Source of the DNA: Streptomyces sp. man185
GTDB lineage: Bacteria; Actinomycetota; Actinomycetes; Streptomycetales; Streptomycetaceae
Reading direction: 5' to 3'
Assembly: GCA_002551355.1 (NCBI GenBank)
Contig: NTHE01000018.1
Location: 1 to 64,000 of the forward strand
DNA: 64,000 bases
In this document: piece by piece, positions 8,354 through 17,804 of the stretch
How positions within the stretch are numbered: the first letter of the stretch is position 1
Layout of the letters: the number at the start of each line of letters is the position of its first letter
Notes under the pieces: model-generated
Told to the model about the DNA's origin: nothing
Database searches by the model: none
What the model saw: the letters and a program-made list of their open reading frames with translations, nothing else
Position numbers and translations under genes: made by a program

Positions 8354-8842
8354 TCAGTAGCGCTCGACCAGGTGCTCCCGGCCGGCCGGAGGCTCGTACG
8401 ACTCGGGCCAGAAGTCTGTCACCCCGCTGATCAGACCCTCCTCGTCGAACGTGAAGAAGTGGATGGCGTCCAACTCCTGCGCCGGCTCGCCCTCCTGCTC
8501 CACCGTCACCGTGAACCCGGTCCGTGCCGCGGCCTGCCGGCCCTCCGCGTCGGCGACGATCCGCTCGACCTCGACGTGCCAGTCGCCCGGATACTCCTGG
8601 TTGAACCGGAGATACCGCTCCTTGCCGCGGATCCGCTCGCGCGTCTGCGGCAGGTCGTACACCACGTCCTCGGACAGGGTCGCCCCGAACGCGCTCCAGT
8701 CGCGCGCCTCGGCCGCCGACCAGTACGTCTCCACCGCCCCGCGCAGCGCGGCCGTCGTGATCCCGGAAGTCGTCGCGGGGGTGGCGCCCGGAGCCGTCGC
8801 GGGCGTGGCTCCGCCCACCGTTCCGCCTGTCGTGTCGGTCAT
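8354..8842 (-). CDS. SnoaL/NTF2-like protein
   Basis: 162 residues from the chosen ATG at 8842 (MTDTTGGTVGG), with an alanine/threonine/proline-rich N-terminal 35 residues followed by an NTF2-like cone fold. The fold shows the first helix AALRGAVETYWSAAEARDW, the GKERYLRFNQEYPGDW turn, and long beta strands through IHFFTFDEEGLISGVTDFW. The longer frame from 8893 would add 17 residues with no support. Proteins of this type bind small molecules or act as cyclases, isomerases or steroid-like binding proteins; no catalytic residues can be assigned here. Stands alone, convergent with the esterase. Confidence 0.65.
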   Translation of the reverse strand: MTDTTGGTVGGATPATAPGATPATTSGITTAALRGAVETYWSAAEARDWSAFGATLSEDVVYDLPQTRERIRGKERYLRFNQEYPGDWHVEVERIVADAEGRQAAARTGFTVTVEQEGEPAQELDAIHFFTFDEEGLISGVTDFWPESYEPPAGREHLVERY

Positions 8843-8911
8843 GGAAACGAGTCTGTACCCCGCCACTGACAATCGGCCGAAGAAGCTCCGCAAGGCGGCT
8901 GCGACCTGCGG

Positions 8912-9754
8912 TTATCCCTGATGCTCGACAGGCCGTGACGCCTTGACCGAGTACATCAGCGGGATCCTCGGCCGCCCCGCCGGGAAGCGGAAGCGGCCGT
9001 CCGCATGACGCTCCAGCGTGCCGAACCGCCGGACGGGCGCGGAATCGTGCTCGTGGAGGAACTCGATCCGCAGCCCCGCCGCGACGAGCGCCGTCACCAC
9101 CCGGCCCACCGGGTGCTGCCACTCGACGCTGCGGTTGTGCACGGTCGGCGCGTCCAGGTCGGCGTACGTGCCCGGCGGCGCGTCCACCCAGGCGTCGCGG
9201 CTGAAGTAGTCGTCGGTGACCACCGAACCGGTCTCGGCGTCCATCGAGTCGGTCAGCGGATGGAACTCCGCGAAGTAGAGGAACCCGCCCGGGGCGACCA
9301 ATGAGGCGGCGGTCTCGGCCCAACGGTCGATGTCCGGCAGCCAGTTCAGCGCACCGACGCCCGTGTAGACGATGTCGTACGCGGAGTCGGGGACGGCGGC
9401 CTGTGCGTCGTACACATCGGCCGTGACGAACGCCGCCCGGTCCGGCCCGAGACCCAGCGACCCGGCCAGCCCCCGGGCGGCCTCGACGGCGGGCTCGGAG
9501 AAGTCGAGGCCCACCACCTGCGCGGCGCCGTGCCGGGCCCAGGACAGGGTGTCGAGCCCGATATGGCACTGGAGGTGCAGCAGGGTCTTCCCGGTCACAT
9601 CGCCGACCTCGGCCACCTCGAAGGCGGGCAGGGCGTCCCGGCCCGCCCGGAACGCGTCCAGGTCGTAGTAGTCGCTCGCCACGTGGATCGGCACGCGCTC
9701 GTCCCAGCGCGCGCGGTTCGCGTCGTGCCAGTCGTCCGGGGTCGGGGAGTACAT
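8912..9754 (-). CDS. Class I SAM-dependent methyltransferase
   Basis: 280 residues. The SAM-binding motif I reads KTLLHLQCHIGLDTLSWA, motif post-I ends in VVGLDFS, and motif II is AYDIVYTGVGALNWL, giving a class I Rossmann-type methyltransferase. Note the LQCHIG in place of the usual DVGCGxG, a variant seen in a Methyltransf_25/11 subgroup. The N-terminus (WHDANRARWDERVPIHVASD) is typical of this subgroup. The C-terminal third carries strands that may form the acceptor pocket. No substrate can be inferred from the neighbours; it faces the divergent peptidase gene across 87 bp. Confidence 0.8.
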   Translation of the reverse strand: MYSPTPDDWHDANRARWDERVPIHVASDYYDLDAFRAGRDALPAFEVAEVGDVTGKTLLHLQCHIGLDTLSWARHGAAQVVGLDFSEPAVEAARGLAGSLGLGPDRAAFVTADVYDAQAAVPDSAYDIVYTGVGALNWLPDIDRWAETAASLVAPGGFLYFAEFHPLTDSMDAETGSVVTDDYFSRDAWVDAPPGTYADLDAPTVHNRSVEWQHPVGRVVTALVAAGLRIEFLHEHDSAPVRRFGTLERHADGRFRFPAGRPRIPLMYSVKASRPVEHQG

Positions 9755-9841
9755 GAGCCGAAGCTACCCACCGGCCGGGCGGTGTGCGAGGGGTTATCCA
9801 CAGGCTCCCCGGCGAAGCGGCCGATCAGGTTGGATGGGGAC

Positions 9842-11665
9842 ATGAGCGAATCACAGAACGCCTCGACCACGCCGGAGTGGGAGCAGCGGTTCCGCGCGCC
9901 CCGGGTGTCCCTGCCCGACTGGGCCGAGGACGCGCCTGACCGCTCTCTGTTCGTCTCCAACGCCACCGGGACCTACGAGCTGTACGCGTGGGACCGGGCG
10001 AGCGGGCGGCAGCGCCAGGTGACCGACCGGCCCAACGGGACCACCGACGGCGTGCTGACGCCGGACGGGGAAGCGATCTGGTGGTTCAGCGACACCGACG
10101 GCGACGAGTTCGGCGTGTGGATGCGCCAGCCGTTCGGCGGTGGGGAGGACGAGCCGGCCGCCCCGGGTCTCGCACCCTCCTACCCGGCGGGCCTGGCCAT
10201 CGGGCGGGACGGTTCGGCGGTGATCGGCCGCTCGACCGACGAGGACGGCACGACGGTCCATCTGGTGCGGACGCCGGGCGCCGAGCCCGTGGAGATCTAC
10301 CGGCACCGGGAGTCCGCGGGCGTCGGGGACCTCTCCCACGACGGGACGCTGATCGCCCTGGAGCACACCGAGCACGGCGACGCGATGCACTCCGCCCTGC
10401 GCGTGGTGCGCCCCGACGGCTCGACGGTGGCCGAGCTGGACGACACCGAGGGCGGCACGAAGGAGCTGGGACTCGCCGTGCTCGGCTTCGCGCCGGTGGC
10501 CGGTGACAGCCGGCTCCTCGTCGGGCATCAGCGGCGCGGCCGCTGGGAGCCGATGATCTGGGACCCGGTCGCGGGCACGGAGACCGCGCTGCCGGTGGAC
10601 CTGCCGGGCGATGTGGGGGCCGAGTGGTATCCGGACGGCTCCGCGCTGCTCATCGAGCACAGCTTCGAGGCCCGCAGCGAGCTGTGGCGGTTCGAGCCGG
10701 GGGCGGCGGAGCCCGTACGCGTGGAGACCCCCGCCGGTACGGTCTCGGGCGCCACGGCCCGCCCGGACGGCACCGTGGAGTACCTGTGGTCCTCGGCCGC
10801 GCGACCGCCCGTGGTGCGTTCGACGAGCGGCGCGGTGGTCCTGGACCCGCCGGGGGCCGAGGCCCCGCCGTCGGTGCCGGTCGAGGACGCCTGGGTGGAG
10901 GGGCCGGGCGGCCGGATCCACGCCCTCGTGCAGAAGCCCGCCACCGGCGACGGCCCCTTCCCCACGATCTTCGAGATCCACGGCGGGCCGACCTGGCACG
11001 ACAGCGACGCCTTCGCCTCCGGTCCCGCCGCCTGGGTGGACCACGGCTTCGCGGTCGTCCGGGTCAACTACCGGGGCTCCACCGGATACGGCCGCGCCTG
11101 GACGGACGCGCTGAAGCACCGGGTCGGCCTGATCGAGCTGGAGGACATCGCGGCCGTGCGGGACTGGTCGGTGGAGTCCGGGCTCGCCGACCCGGAGCGC
11201 CTGGTCCTGGCCGGCGGCTCCTGGGGCGGCTATCTCACCCTGCTCGGGCTCGGCACCCAGCCCGACTCGTGGGCCCTGGGCCTGGCAGCCGTGCCCGTCG
11301 CGGACTACGTCACGGCCTACCACGACGAGATGGAGGCCCTGAAGGCGATGGACCGCACGCTGCTGGGCGGCACGCCGGAGGAGGTTCCCGAGCGCTTCGA
11401 GGCCTCGTCCCCGCTGACGTACGTCGACGCGGTGCGCGCTCCCGTCTACATCTCGGCGGGCGTCAACGATCCGCGCTGCCCCATCCGTCAGGTGGAGAAC
11501 TACGTGGACCGGCTGGCGGCGCGCGGCGCGGTCCACGAGGTCTACCGCTACGACGCCGGCCACGGCTCGCTCGTGGTGGAGGAGCGGATCAAGCAGGTGC
11601 GGCTGGAGCTGGAGTTCGCCCTGAAGCACCTGGGCGGGGGCCCGGTGGCCGGTACGGCGGGGTGA
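9842..11665 (+). CDS. S9-family prolyl oligopeptidase-like peptidase
   Basis: 607 residues from ATG 9842, the start of the conserved part; the longer upstream frame overlaps the methyltransferase. The N-terminal 330 residues form a beta-propeller made of repeated strands with WFSDTDGDEFGVW- and LIALEHTEHG-like units. The C-terminal alpha/beta hydrolase carries EIHGGPTWHDSD, the nucleophile elbow GGSWGGYLTLLG, the Asp region GVNDPRCP and the catalytic His in DAGHGS. Order and length match cytoplasmic S9 oligopeptidases that cut short peptides. No signal peptide. Confidence 0.9.
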   Translation: MSESQNASTTPEWEQRFRAPRVSLPDWAEDAPDRSLFVSNATGTYELYAWDRASGRQRQVTDRPNGTTDGVLTPDGEAIWWFSDTDGDEFGVWMRQPFGGGEDEPAAPGLAPSYPAGLAIGRDGSAVIGRSTDEDGTTVHLVRTPGAEPVEIYRHRESAGVGDLSHDGTLIALEHTEHGDAMHSALRVVRPDGSTVAELDDTEGGTKELGLAVLGFAPVAGDSRLLVGHQRRGRWEPMIWDPVAGTETALPVDLPGDVGAEWYPDGSALLIEHSFEARSELWRFEPGAAEPVRVETPAGTVSGATARPDGTVEYLWSSAARPPVVRSTSGAVVLDPPGAEAPPSVPVEDAWVEGPGGRIHALVQKPATGDGPFPTIFEIHGGPTWHDSDAFASGPAAWVDHGFAVVRVNYRGSTGYGRAWTDALKHRVGLIELEDIAAVRDWSVESGLADPERLVLAGGSWGGYLTLLGLGTQPDSWALGLAAVPVADYVTAYHDEMEALKAMDRTLLGGTPEEVPERFEASSPLTYVDAVRAPVYISAGVNDPRCPIRQVENYVDRLAARGAVHEVYRYDAGHGSLVVEERIKQVRLELEFALKHLGGGPVAGTAG

Positions 11666-11750
11666 ACCCGGGCCGCCGACGGGCGTAAGAGCCGGATAAA
11701 TGGCGGACCCCGCTCCGGGAGCCCGGGGCGGGGAACCGTACCTTTGAGGG

Positions 11751-12635
11751 GTGTACAGGTTCCTGCTGACCCCGCGATGGTGGGGGATCAACCTCTTCGT
11801 CGTGCTGGCCATCCCGTTCTGCGTGTTCATGGGCACCTGGCAGCTCGGCCGCTTCGAGGACCGTGTGCAGTCGCACGAACAGGCGGAGAAGCAGCCCGAT
11901 CCGAGCACCCGGGCCGCGAAACCCCTGGACGAGCTGCTGCCCGTCGACAAGGTGACGTCCGGCCGACCGGCCGTCGCCACGGGGACGTACGCCGACCAGT
12001 TCCTGGTCCCCGGCCGTGAGCTGGAGGACCGTCAGGGCTTCTACGTCCTGAACATGCTGCGCACGGACACCGGCAAGGCCCTGCCGGTGGTACGGGGCTG
12101 GCTGCCCGGGTCCGCGACCGACGCCCGGGTGCCCCCCGCGCCCGAGGGCGAAGTCACGGTGACCGGCGACCTCCAGGCATCCGAGAACACCCACAGCGAC
12201 GGCGTCGACGTCCGGGGAGGGCTCCCCGGGGGCCAGGTCGGCATGATCAGCGCGGCGACCCTGGTGAACCTCGTCCCCTACGACGTCTACGACGCCTGGG
12301 TGACGCTGCCCGAGGCCGAGGCGGGCGGTACGGGCGGAGCGATGAAGCCCGTGCCCGCGGCGGCCCCGGAGGGCAGCGGCCTCGATCTGAAGGCCTTCCA
12401 GAACCTGGGGTACACGGGCGAGTGGTTCGTCTTCGCCGCCTTCGTGCTCTTCATGTGGTTCCGGCTGGTGCGGCGGGAGGCCGAGGCCGTGCGCGACATC
12501 GCCCTCGGGCTCGTGCCGGAAGAACCCGGCCCGGCCGCGGAGGACACCGCTCCGGTCTCGGAGGGCGCCCCGAAGGACGCCCCGGAGGACCCGTCCTCGC
12601 CGGATTACGACGTGGCGAGCACACCCGTGCGGTAG
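11751..12635 (+). CDS. SURF1-family cytochrome oxidase assembly protein
   Basis: 294 residues, GTG start at 11751. The first transmembrane helix LFVVLAIPFCVFMGTWQLGRF contains the SURF1 signature (GTWQLGR). The extracytoplasmic domain follows with VARGTYADQ-like VATGTYADQFLVPGR, GFYVLNMLRT and the conserved LPVVRGWLPG. The second helix is near residue 225 (WFVFAAFVLFMWFRLV), after an inserted proline/alanine-rich loop. SURF1 proteins help insert heme A during aa3-type cytochrome c oxidase assembly in the membrane. The C-terminal 50 residues are acidic and variable. The 3' end overlaps the convergent putative anti-sigma gene by 31 bp. Confidence 0.88.
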   Translation: MYRFLLTPRWWGINLFVVLAIPFCVFMGTWQLGRFEDRVQSHEQAEKQPDPSTRAAKPLDELLPVDKVTSGRPAVATGTYADQFLVPGRELEDRQGFYVLNMLRTDTGKALPVVRGWLPGSATDARVPPAPEGEVTVTGDLQASENTHSDGVDVRGGLPGGQVGMISAATLVNLVPYDVYDAWVTLPEAEAGGTGGAMKPVPAAAPEGSGLDLKAFQNLGYTGEWFVFAAFVLFMWFRLVRREAEAVRDIALGLVPEEPGPAAEDTAPVSEGAPKDAPEDPSSPDYDVASTPVR

Positions 12636-14170
12636 ATCGTGCCCGAGCAGGCGTTGGGGATCTCCGTCTGCGCCGTGGGCGCTCCCGTCTCCGGGGTGTG
12701 CGTCACGGCGACACTGCCCTCGGCCGGGGTCGCGCCGTCCTCGTACAGCGACTGTGTGCCGACGCCGGACTGGTTCTCGGAGCCCCCGCCGACCGGTCCT
12801 CCCGCGCCGTCCGCCGACGGGGTCGGCGTCGGTGAGGGGCCCTCGGTCGGACAGGTGTCGGTCGGCACCCAGGCGAACCGCACCTCGTACGCCATGGCCG
12901 GCTTCAGCAGCACCGTGCCCGGCTCCTGGGACGGGTCGGGCAGGCCGGGGGCCGCGTCGCCCGCCGCGTGCTGGACCACGACGATCTTCTGCGAGTCGGC
13001 GGCGCCGAGTGCGGTGAAGCCCACCGTGCCGTTGCTGCTGACCGTGCAGTCCGTGCCGGACACGTTGGCGATCCGGAAGCTGCCGTAGACCGTGCCGTCG
13101 GCTCCCGGTGCGTCGGTGCTCGCGGACGCGACGCCGAGCTGACCGGGGTCGCAGACGGGCAGGGACGCGAAGTCCATGCTCGGGGAGTCGGGCTTCTCGC
13201 CCGCGACCGCTCCGTCGGGGTCGCTTCCCTCGCCCTGGGAGGGGCTGGGGTCCGGGGCGGCCTCGCCCTCGCCGCCCTCGCTCTCGCGCTCGGTGGGCTC
13301 CACGGTCCGCCGGCCGGGCTCTTCGAGGCCGGTCTCCTCCCCGTTGCCGCCCTGGGCCTGCTCGCCGTGTCCGGCGATGGCGGGGCTGGCGGTGGAGGAG
13401 CCGTCCGAGGTAGCGACGTGGACGAAGGCGGGGACGGCGGTGCCGATCAGCAGAGCCGCCGCGGCCGCCCCGACGACGGCCTGCCGCCGCCTGGCCCGGC
13501 GGGCGGGGACGGCGCGGTGGAGATGGTCGAGGGTCCCGTCGGAGGGGGCGATGTCCCGCACCGCACCGTGCAGCATGCGGCGCAGGGCCACTTCGTCCAG
13601 CTCGCCCGGCGGGCCCAGGGGGTCGAAGGCGGAGGTGCCCCGGCCTTCGGCGAAGAGGTCCGTCAACGTGCCGAGGATGTCGTCGTCGGGCGCCTCGGGG
13701 GCGTCGCGGGGAGCTTTGCCGGGGGCGTTGCCCTCGGCGGTCTTCTCACCGGAGCGGGCGGCGGTCTCCGTACGCGTGTCGGCGTCGGTCTCCGTGCCCG
13801 CATCGGCGTCAGTATCCGTACGCGCGTCGCCGTCGGTCTCCGTACCCGCGTCCGCGTCCGCCGGAGCCGTGTCCGCCGGGTCCGTGTGCTCCGCGTCCGC
13901 CGGGGCCGATGCCGTCCCAGCGTCCCGCTCGGCCGGGTCCCGCTCGTCGGGGTCCTCGGCGGCCTCGTTGTCCACGCGCTCGGGGGGCGCGGGCTCCGGG
14001 GTCTCACTCTGTCCGGGACCCGCGCTCTCGGCGTGCGGTCGGTCATCCGGATCGGTGTGCGGAGTCTTCTCCGGCCCGTGGTTCACAATTCCGTTTCCCG
14101 TCGGGTCATTCTCGTGCCTGTGCTCGGGTCCTTCGGGGCCCTGTCCCGGGCGCTGCTCGGGCCCGCTCAT
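12605..14170 (-). CDS. Membrane protein, putative anti-sigma factor
   Basis: 521 residues in three parts. Residues 1-160 are a highly acidic, low-complexity D/E/T/P/A stretch with repeats of the type DADAGTETD. Residues 160-230 form a structured segment with a conserved-looking helix (DEVALRRMLHGAVRDI) and a basic juxtamembrane RRARRRQ. One transmembrane helix (231-252, AVVGAAAAALLIGTAVPAFV) is followed by an extracellular domain with Cys residues (VCDPGQLG, SGTDCTVSSNG, PTDTCPTEG). The ATG overlaps the sigma gene's TGA (ATGA), so the two are co-translated in the order sigma, then this gene. Position and topology suggest it holds the sigma factor at the membrane, but there is no recognisable zinc anti-sigma (HxxxCxxC) motif. 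The acidic repeats may be unstructured. Confidence 0.6.
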   Translation of the reverse strand: MSGPEQRPGQGPEGPEHRHENDPTGNGIVNHGPEKTPHTDPDDRPHAESAGPGQSETPEPAPPERVDNEAAEDPDERDPAERDAGTASAPADAEHTDPADTAPADADAGTETDGDARTDTDADAGTETDADTRTETAARSGEKTAEGNAPGKAPRDAPEAPDDDILGTLTDLFAEGRGTSAFDPLGPPGELDEVALRRMLHGAVRDIAPSDGTLDHLHRAVPARRARRRQAVVGAAAAALLIGTAVPAFVHVATSDGSSTASPAIAGHGEQAQGGNGEETGLEEPGRRTVEPTERESEGGEGEAAPDPSPSQGEGSDPDGAVAGEKPDSPSMDFASLPVCDPGQLGVASASTDAPGADGTVYGSFRIANVSGTDCTVSSNGTVGFTALGAADSQKIVVVQHAAGDAAPGLPDPSQEPGTVLLKPAMAYEVRFAWVPTDTCPTEGPSPTPTPSADGAGGPVGGGSENQSGVGTQSLYEDGATPAEGSVAVTHTPETGAPTAQTEIPNACSGTIYRTGVLATS

Positions 14171-14829
14171 GCCTGGGCCTCCATCACGACGCGCAGCGCC
14201 GCTATGCCCCGGGAGCCGTACGCCTTGACCGACCCCAGCGAGACACCCAGCGTCTCGGCCACCTGAGCCTCCGTCATGTCCGCGAAGTAGCGCAGCACCA
14301 GCACCTCGCGCTGGCGTCGCTGCAGCCCCTTCATCGCCTTGATCAGCGCGTCCCGCTCCAGCTGGTCGTAGGCGCCCTCCTCCGCGCTCGCCATGTCCGG
14401 CATCGGCTTGGAGAGCAGCTTCAGCCCGAGGATGCGGCGGCGCAGCGCGGAGCGCGAGAGGTTGACGACGGTCTGCCGGAGGTAGGCCAGGGTCTTCTCC
14501 GGTTCGCGGACCCGGTTGCGCGCGGAGTGCACGCGGATGAACGCCTCCTGCACCACGTCCTCGCAGGACGCGGTGTCGTCCAGCAGCAGGGCCGCGAGGC
14601 CGAGCAGGGAGCGATAGTGGGCGCGATAGGTCTCGGTGAGATGGTCGACCGTGGTTCCTGCTGCCACCGTCTCGTCAGCACCCCCGCGCTGCGAGGGCAA
14701 CTGGGCCGGACGCGCAGCGGGCATGGGCGCGATCACCGGCATGCCGCCGGGCGCACGGGGCCGCCGGAGCGGACGCACCGAAGCGCCTCGCAACGGGCCC
14801 ACCACTGTGATGTCGAGAACCTCTGCCAC
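14167..14829 (-). CDS. ECF-type (SigE-like) RNA polymerase sigma factor
   Basis: 220 residues. Sigma region 2 spans LTETYRAHYRSLLGLAALLL-DDTASCEDVVQEAFIRVH and region 4 spans RQREVLVLRYFADMTEAQV-AETLGVSLGSVKAYGSRGI, with the helix-turn-helix at the end. There is no region 1.1 or 3, as in ECF factors of the SigE-like subfamily. The 60-residue N-terminal extension is proline/arginine-rich and poorly conserved, so a start at an inner Met is possible. It is followed by the membrane protein with an ATGA overlap, the usual arrangement of a sigma factor and its regulator. No target promoter could be identified. Confidence 0.87.
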   Translation of the reverse strand: MAEVLDITVVGPLRGASVRPLRRPRAPGGMPVIAPMPAARPAQLPSQRGGADETVAAGTTVDHLTETYRAHYRSLLGLAALLLDDTASCEDVVQEAFIRVHSARNRVREPEKTLAYLRQTVVNLSRSALRRRILGLKLLSKPMPDMASAEEGAYDQLERDALIKAMKGLQRRQREVLVLRYFADMTEAQVAETLGVSLGSVKAYGSRGIAALRVVMEAQA

Positions 14830-15104
14830 GCCTGTTGGACACGCTGCCCCCCGTCAGGGTTGTACGCGGACGGCGCCACGTTCGACGCTGTGCGACATGC
14901 CCTCATACGTACCTGCTCTTCCCCAAATACCCCGTAATAGCGCCCGGCCACGCAAGAAGTGACCGCATAGACGCAGCCCGGCCGAGGTGCGGTTGCAGAT
15001 GGCCGGGAGATCATCGTCGGATACGACAACGCCCCAGCTCAAGAGGTTCAGACCAGCGAATTCCTCATAGGGCGTTCACAGATCCTACAAAAGAGGTTCG
15101 ATCG

Positions 15105-16184
15105 TCACCGGGGAAATTCGGCGGCCACCGATTCGGCGATCTGCGCCACGTTCAAAGCCGCCCCTTTTCGGAGATTGTCCCCGCAAAGGAACATTTCCAG
15201 GGCATGTGGGTCGTCCATCGACCGCCGGACGCGGCCCACCCAGGTGGGGTCGGTGCCCACCACGTCGGACGGGGTGGGGAAGTCACCGGAGGCCGGGCTG
15301 TCGAACAGCACCACACCGGGGGCGGTCGCCAGGATCTCGTGCGCCTTGTCGACGGCGACCTCGTTCTCGAAGCGGGCGTGCACGGACATCGAGTGGGTGG
15401 CGACGACGGGAACGTACACACAGGTCGCGGTGGTCTTCAGCTCCGGCAGTCCCAGCACCTTGCGGCACTCCTCGCGGATGGCGAGCTCCTCGGAGGACCA
15501 GCCGTCCCCGGCGTCCGTACCCGCCCAGGGCACGACGTTCAGGGCGACGGGCGCGGCGAACGGGCTCCGCGCGCCGTTCCTGCCGTCCGCGCTGTCCCCC
15601 AGGGCCCGGCGCACGTCCCCGGGCTGGGTGCCCAGCTCCGTACCGGCCACCAGTGACAGCTGTTCGCGCAGGGCGGCGACGCCGTCCCGGCCCACGCCGC
15701 TGACGGCCTGGTAGGAGGAGACGATCAGCTCGCGCAGCCCGAATTCGGCGTGCAGCGCGCCGACCGCGACGATCAGCGACAGCGTGGTGCAGTTCGGGGA
15801 CGCGACGATGCCGCGCGGCCTGAGCCGTGCGGCATGGGGGTTGATCTCCGGGACGACCAGCGGCACGTCGTCGTCGAGCCGGAAGGCGGCGGAGTCGTCG
15901 ATGACGACGACGCCCTTGGCGGCGGCGATCGGGGCCCAGCGGGCGGACACCTCGTCGGGCACCAGGAAGAGGGCCACGTCGACGCCGTCGAACACGTCCT
16001 CGCTCAGCGCGAGGACCTCGCTCTCCTCACCGCGCACGACCAGCTTGCGGCCGGCCGAGCGCGGCGAGGCGACGAGTCTGACCTCGCCCCAGACGTCCGC
16101 GTGCTGCGAGAGGATCCGGAGCATGACACCGCCGATCGCCCCGGTCGCGCCGACGACCGCGAGCGAAGGGCGGTGTCCGGTCAT
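15105..16184 (-). CDS. asd: Aspartate-semialdehyde dehydrogenase
   Basis: 359 residues. Catalyses the NADPH-dependent reduction of aspartyl-4-phosphate to aspartate semialdehyde, the branch point to lysine, diaminopimelate, threonine and methionine. The N-terminal Rossmann motif [17 protein letters not shown] binds NADP. The active-site Cys lies in [11 protein letters not shown] (about residue 131). The motif [15 protein letters not shown] and the C-terminal catalytic His in [14 protein letters not shown] are present. It follows aspartokinase with a 4-bp overlap, so the two first steps of the pathway are one operon. Length and order are normal for Streptomyces. Confidence 0.95.
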   Translation of the reverse strand: MTGHRPSLAVVGATGAIGGVMLRILSQHADVWGEVRLVASPRSAGRKLVVRGEESEVLALSEDVFDGVDVALFLVPDEVSARWAPIAAAKGVVVIDDSAAFRLDDDVPLVVPEINPHAARLRPRGIVASPNCTTLSLIVAVGALHAEFGLRELIVSSYQAVSGVGRDGVAALREQLSLVAGTELGTQPGDVRRALGDSADGRNGARSPFAAPVALNVVPWAGTDAGDGWSSEELAIREECRKVLGLPELKTTATCVYVPVVATHSMSVHARFENEVAVDKAHEILATAPGVVLFDSPASGDFPTPSDVVGTDPTWVGRVRRSMDDPHALEMFLCGDNLRKGAALNVAQIAESVAAEFPR

Positions 16185-17452
16185 CGGCCGGTGCCTCCGT
16201 AGACGACGGCCTCGTCGGAGTCGCTGTCGAGACCGAAGGCGGTGTGCACGGCGCGCACGGCCTCGTTGACGTCGTCGGCGCGGGTGACGACCGAGATGCG
16301 GATCTCGGATGTCGAGATCAGCTCGATGTTCACGCCCGCGTCGGACAGTGCCTCGAAGAATCCGGCGGTGACGCCCGGGTTCGTCTTCATGCCGGCGCCG
16401 ACCAGGGAGATCTTGGCGATCTGGTCGTCGTAGCGCAGCGAGTCGAAGCCGATGGAGCCCTTGGTCCGCTCCAGGGCGTCGATGGCCTTGCGGCCCTCGG
16501 CCTTGGGCAGGGTGAAGGAGATGTCCGTCAGGCCGGTCGACGCGGCGGAGACGTTCTGCACCACCATGTCGATGTTGACCTCGGCGTCCGCGATGGCGCG
16601 GAAGATCGCGGCCGCCTCGCCCGGCTTGTCCGGGACGCCGACGACGGTGATCTTGGCCTCCGAGACGTCGTGGGCGACTCCGGAGATGATCGCGTGCTCC
16701 ACCTGCTGGTCCCCTTGCGGCTCGTTGCTGACCCAGGTGCCGCGCAGTCCGGAGAAGGACGAGCGGACGTGGATCGGGATGTTGTAACGGCGTGCGTACT
16801 CGACGCAGCGGTGCAGCAGCACCTTGGAGCCGGACGCGGCCAGCTCCAGCATGTCCTCGAAGGAGATCCAGTCGATCTTCTTCGCCTTCTTCACGACCCG
16901 GGGGTCCGCGGTGAAGACGCCGTCGACGTCGGTATAGATCTCACAGACCTCGGCGTCCAGCGCGGCGGCCAGCGCGACGGCGGTCGTGTCCGACCCGCCG
17001 CGGCCGAGGGTGGTGATGTTCTTGCCCTCCTGGCTCACGCCCTGGAACCCGGCGACGATGGCGATGTTGCCCTCGTCGATCGAGGTCCGGATGCGGCCCG
17101 GCGTGACGTCGATGATGCGCGCTTTGTTGTGGACCGAGTCGGTGATGACACCGGCCTGGCTGCCCGTGAACGACTGGGCCTCGTGGCCCAGGTTTTTGAT
17201 CGCCATCGCCAGCAGGGCCATGGAGATCCGCTCACCCGCGGTCAGCAGCATGTCGAATTCCCGGCCGGTAGGCATCGGGGACACCTGCTCGGCGAGATCT
17301 ATCAACTCGTCCGTCGTGTCGCCCATCGCGGACACCACGACAACCACCTGGTTGCCGTTCCTCTTGGCGTCGACGACTCGCTTGGCGACCCGCTTGATGC
17401 CCTCGGCATCGGCTACGGAGGAGCCTCCGTACTTCTGCACGACAAGGCCCAC
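16181..17452 (-). CDS. ask: Aspartokinase
   Basis: 423 residues. Phosphorylates L-aspartate, the first step of the aspartate amino-acid family. The kinase domain begins with [11 protein letters not shown], contains [30 protein letters not shown] and the metal-site stretch [16 protein letters not shown], and is followed by two ACT domains (from about residue 265 and 345) that bind lysine and threonine for feedback control. I place the start at GTG 17452 because GAGGAG lies 5-6 nt upstream; the in-frame ATG at 17473 has no ribosome-binding site. The related actinomycete enzymes make a second, shorter subunit from an internal start; that cannot be confirmed here. Followed by asd with overlap. 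Confidence 0.95.
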   Translation of the reverse strand: MGLVVQKYGGSSVADAEGIKRVAKRVVDAKRNGNQVVVVVSAMGDTTDELIDLAEQVSPMPTGREFDMLLTAGERISMALLAMAIKNLGHEAQSFTGSQAGVITDSVHNKARIIDVTPGRIRTSIDEGNIAIVAGFQGVSQEGKNITTLGRGGSDTTAVALAAALDAEVCEIYTDVDGVFTADPRVVKKAKKIDWISFEDMLELAASGSKVLLHRCVEYARRYNIPIHVRSSFSGLRGTWVSNEPQGDQQVEHAIISGVAHDVSEAKITVVGVPDKPGEAAAIFRAIADAEVNIDMVVQNVSAASTGLTDISFTLPKAEGRKAIDALERTKGSIGFDSLRYDDQIAKISLVGAGMKTNPGVTAGFFEALSDAGVNIELISTSEIRISVVTRADDVNEAVRAVHTAFGLDSDSDEAVVYGGTGR

Positions 17453-17804
17453 GTGCGCTCCTCGCTCAGTCATTACTGCGGTCGGCTCAGTTTAACGAGC
17501 AGTCCGGAATCAACCCGTCCATTACCAGATGGTGAGATGTCCCGCTCACCACCCGGTACGGCGTGTCGCCCCGAACTGCTCGTACCGGGCTGCTGCCCAG
17601 CCCGACCGTCGAGCACTCCCGTTTGTGTCCCAGCCCACACGATCGGACACGGATCGGCGAGCCGGGACGGTCAGTCGGCGTACCCCTTCGGTCGGCGTAC
17701 TCCTCGAGCTTCTCGGTGTCGAGCGCGAAGCCGACCGACTCGGGCAGCGCGTACCCGTTCATCGGCGCGGCCTCGGGGCTTGAGCCTCGAGCGGACCTGC
17801 GGAG
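17453..17804. other. Intergenic region with a possible truncated coding remnant
   Basis: Promoter region of ask-asd. On the minus strand, 17691-17762 holds 24 consecutive codons all ending in G or C after an ATG, then the bias collapses. The frame continues to 17487 (91 codons) but only the first quarter looks coding, so this may be a decayed gene end. The match is to nothing I recognise. Confidence 0.25.

Noticed and set aside
7497..9569. Minus-strand open frame of 690 codons
   Set aside because: Antisense to the SGNH esterase and out of frame with the methyltransferase, both well supported.
9851..11980. Minus-strand open frame of 709 codons
   Set aside because: Antisense to the S9 peptidase and SURF1 start; no motif.
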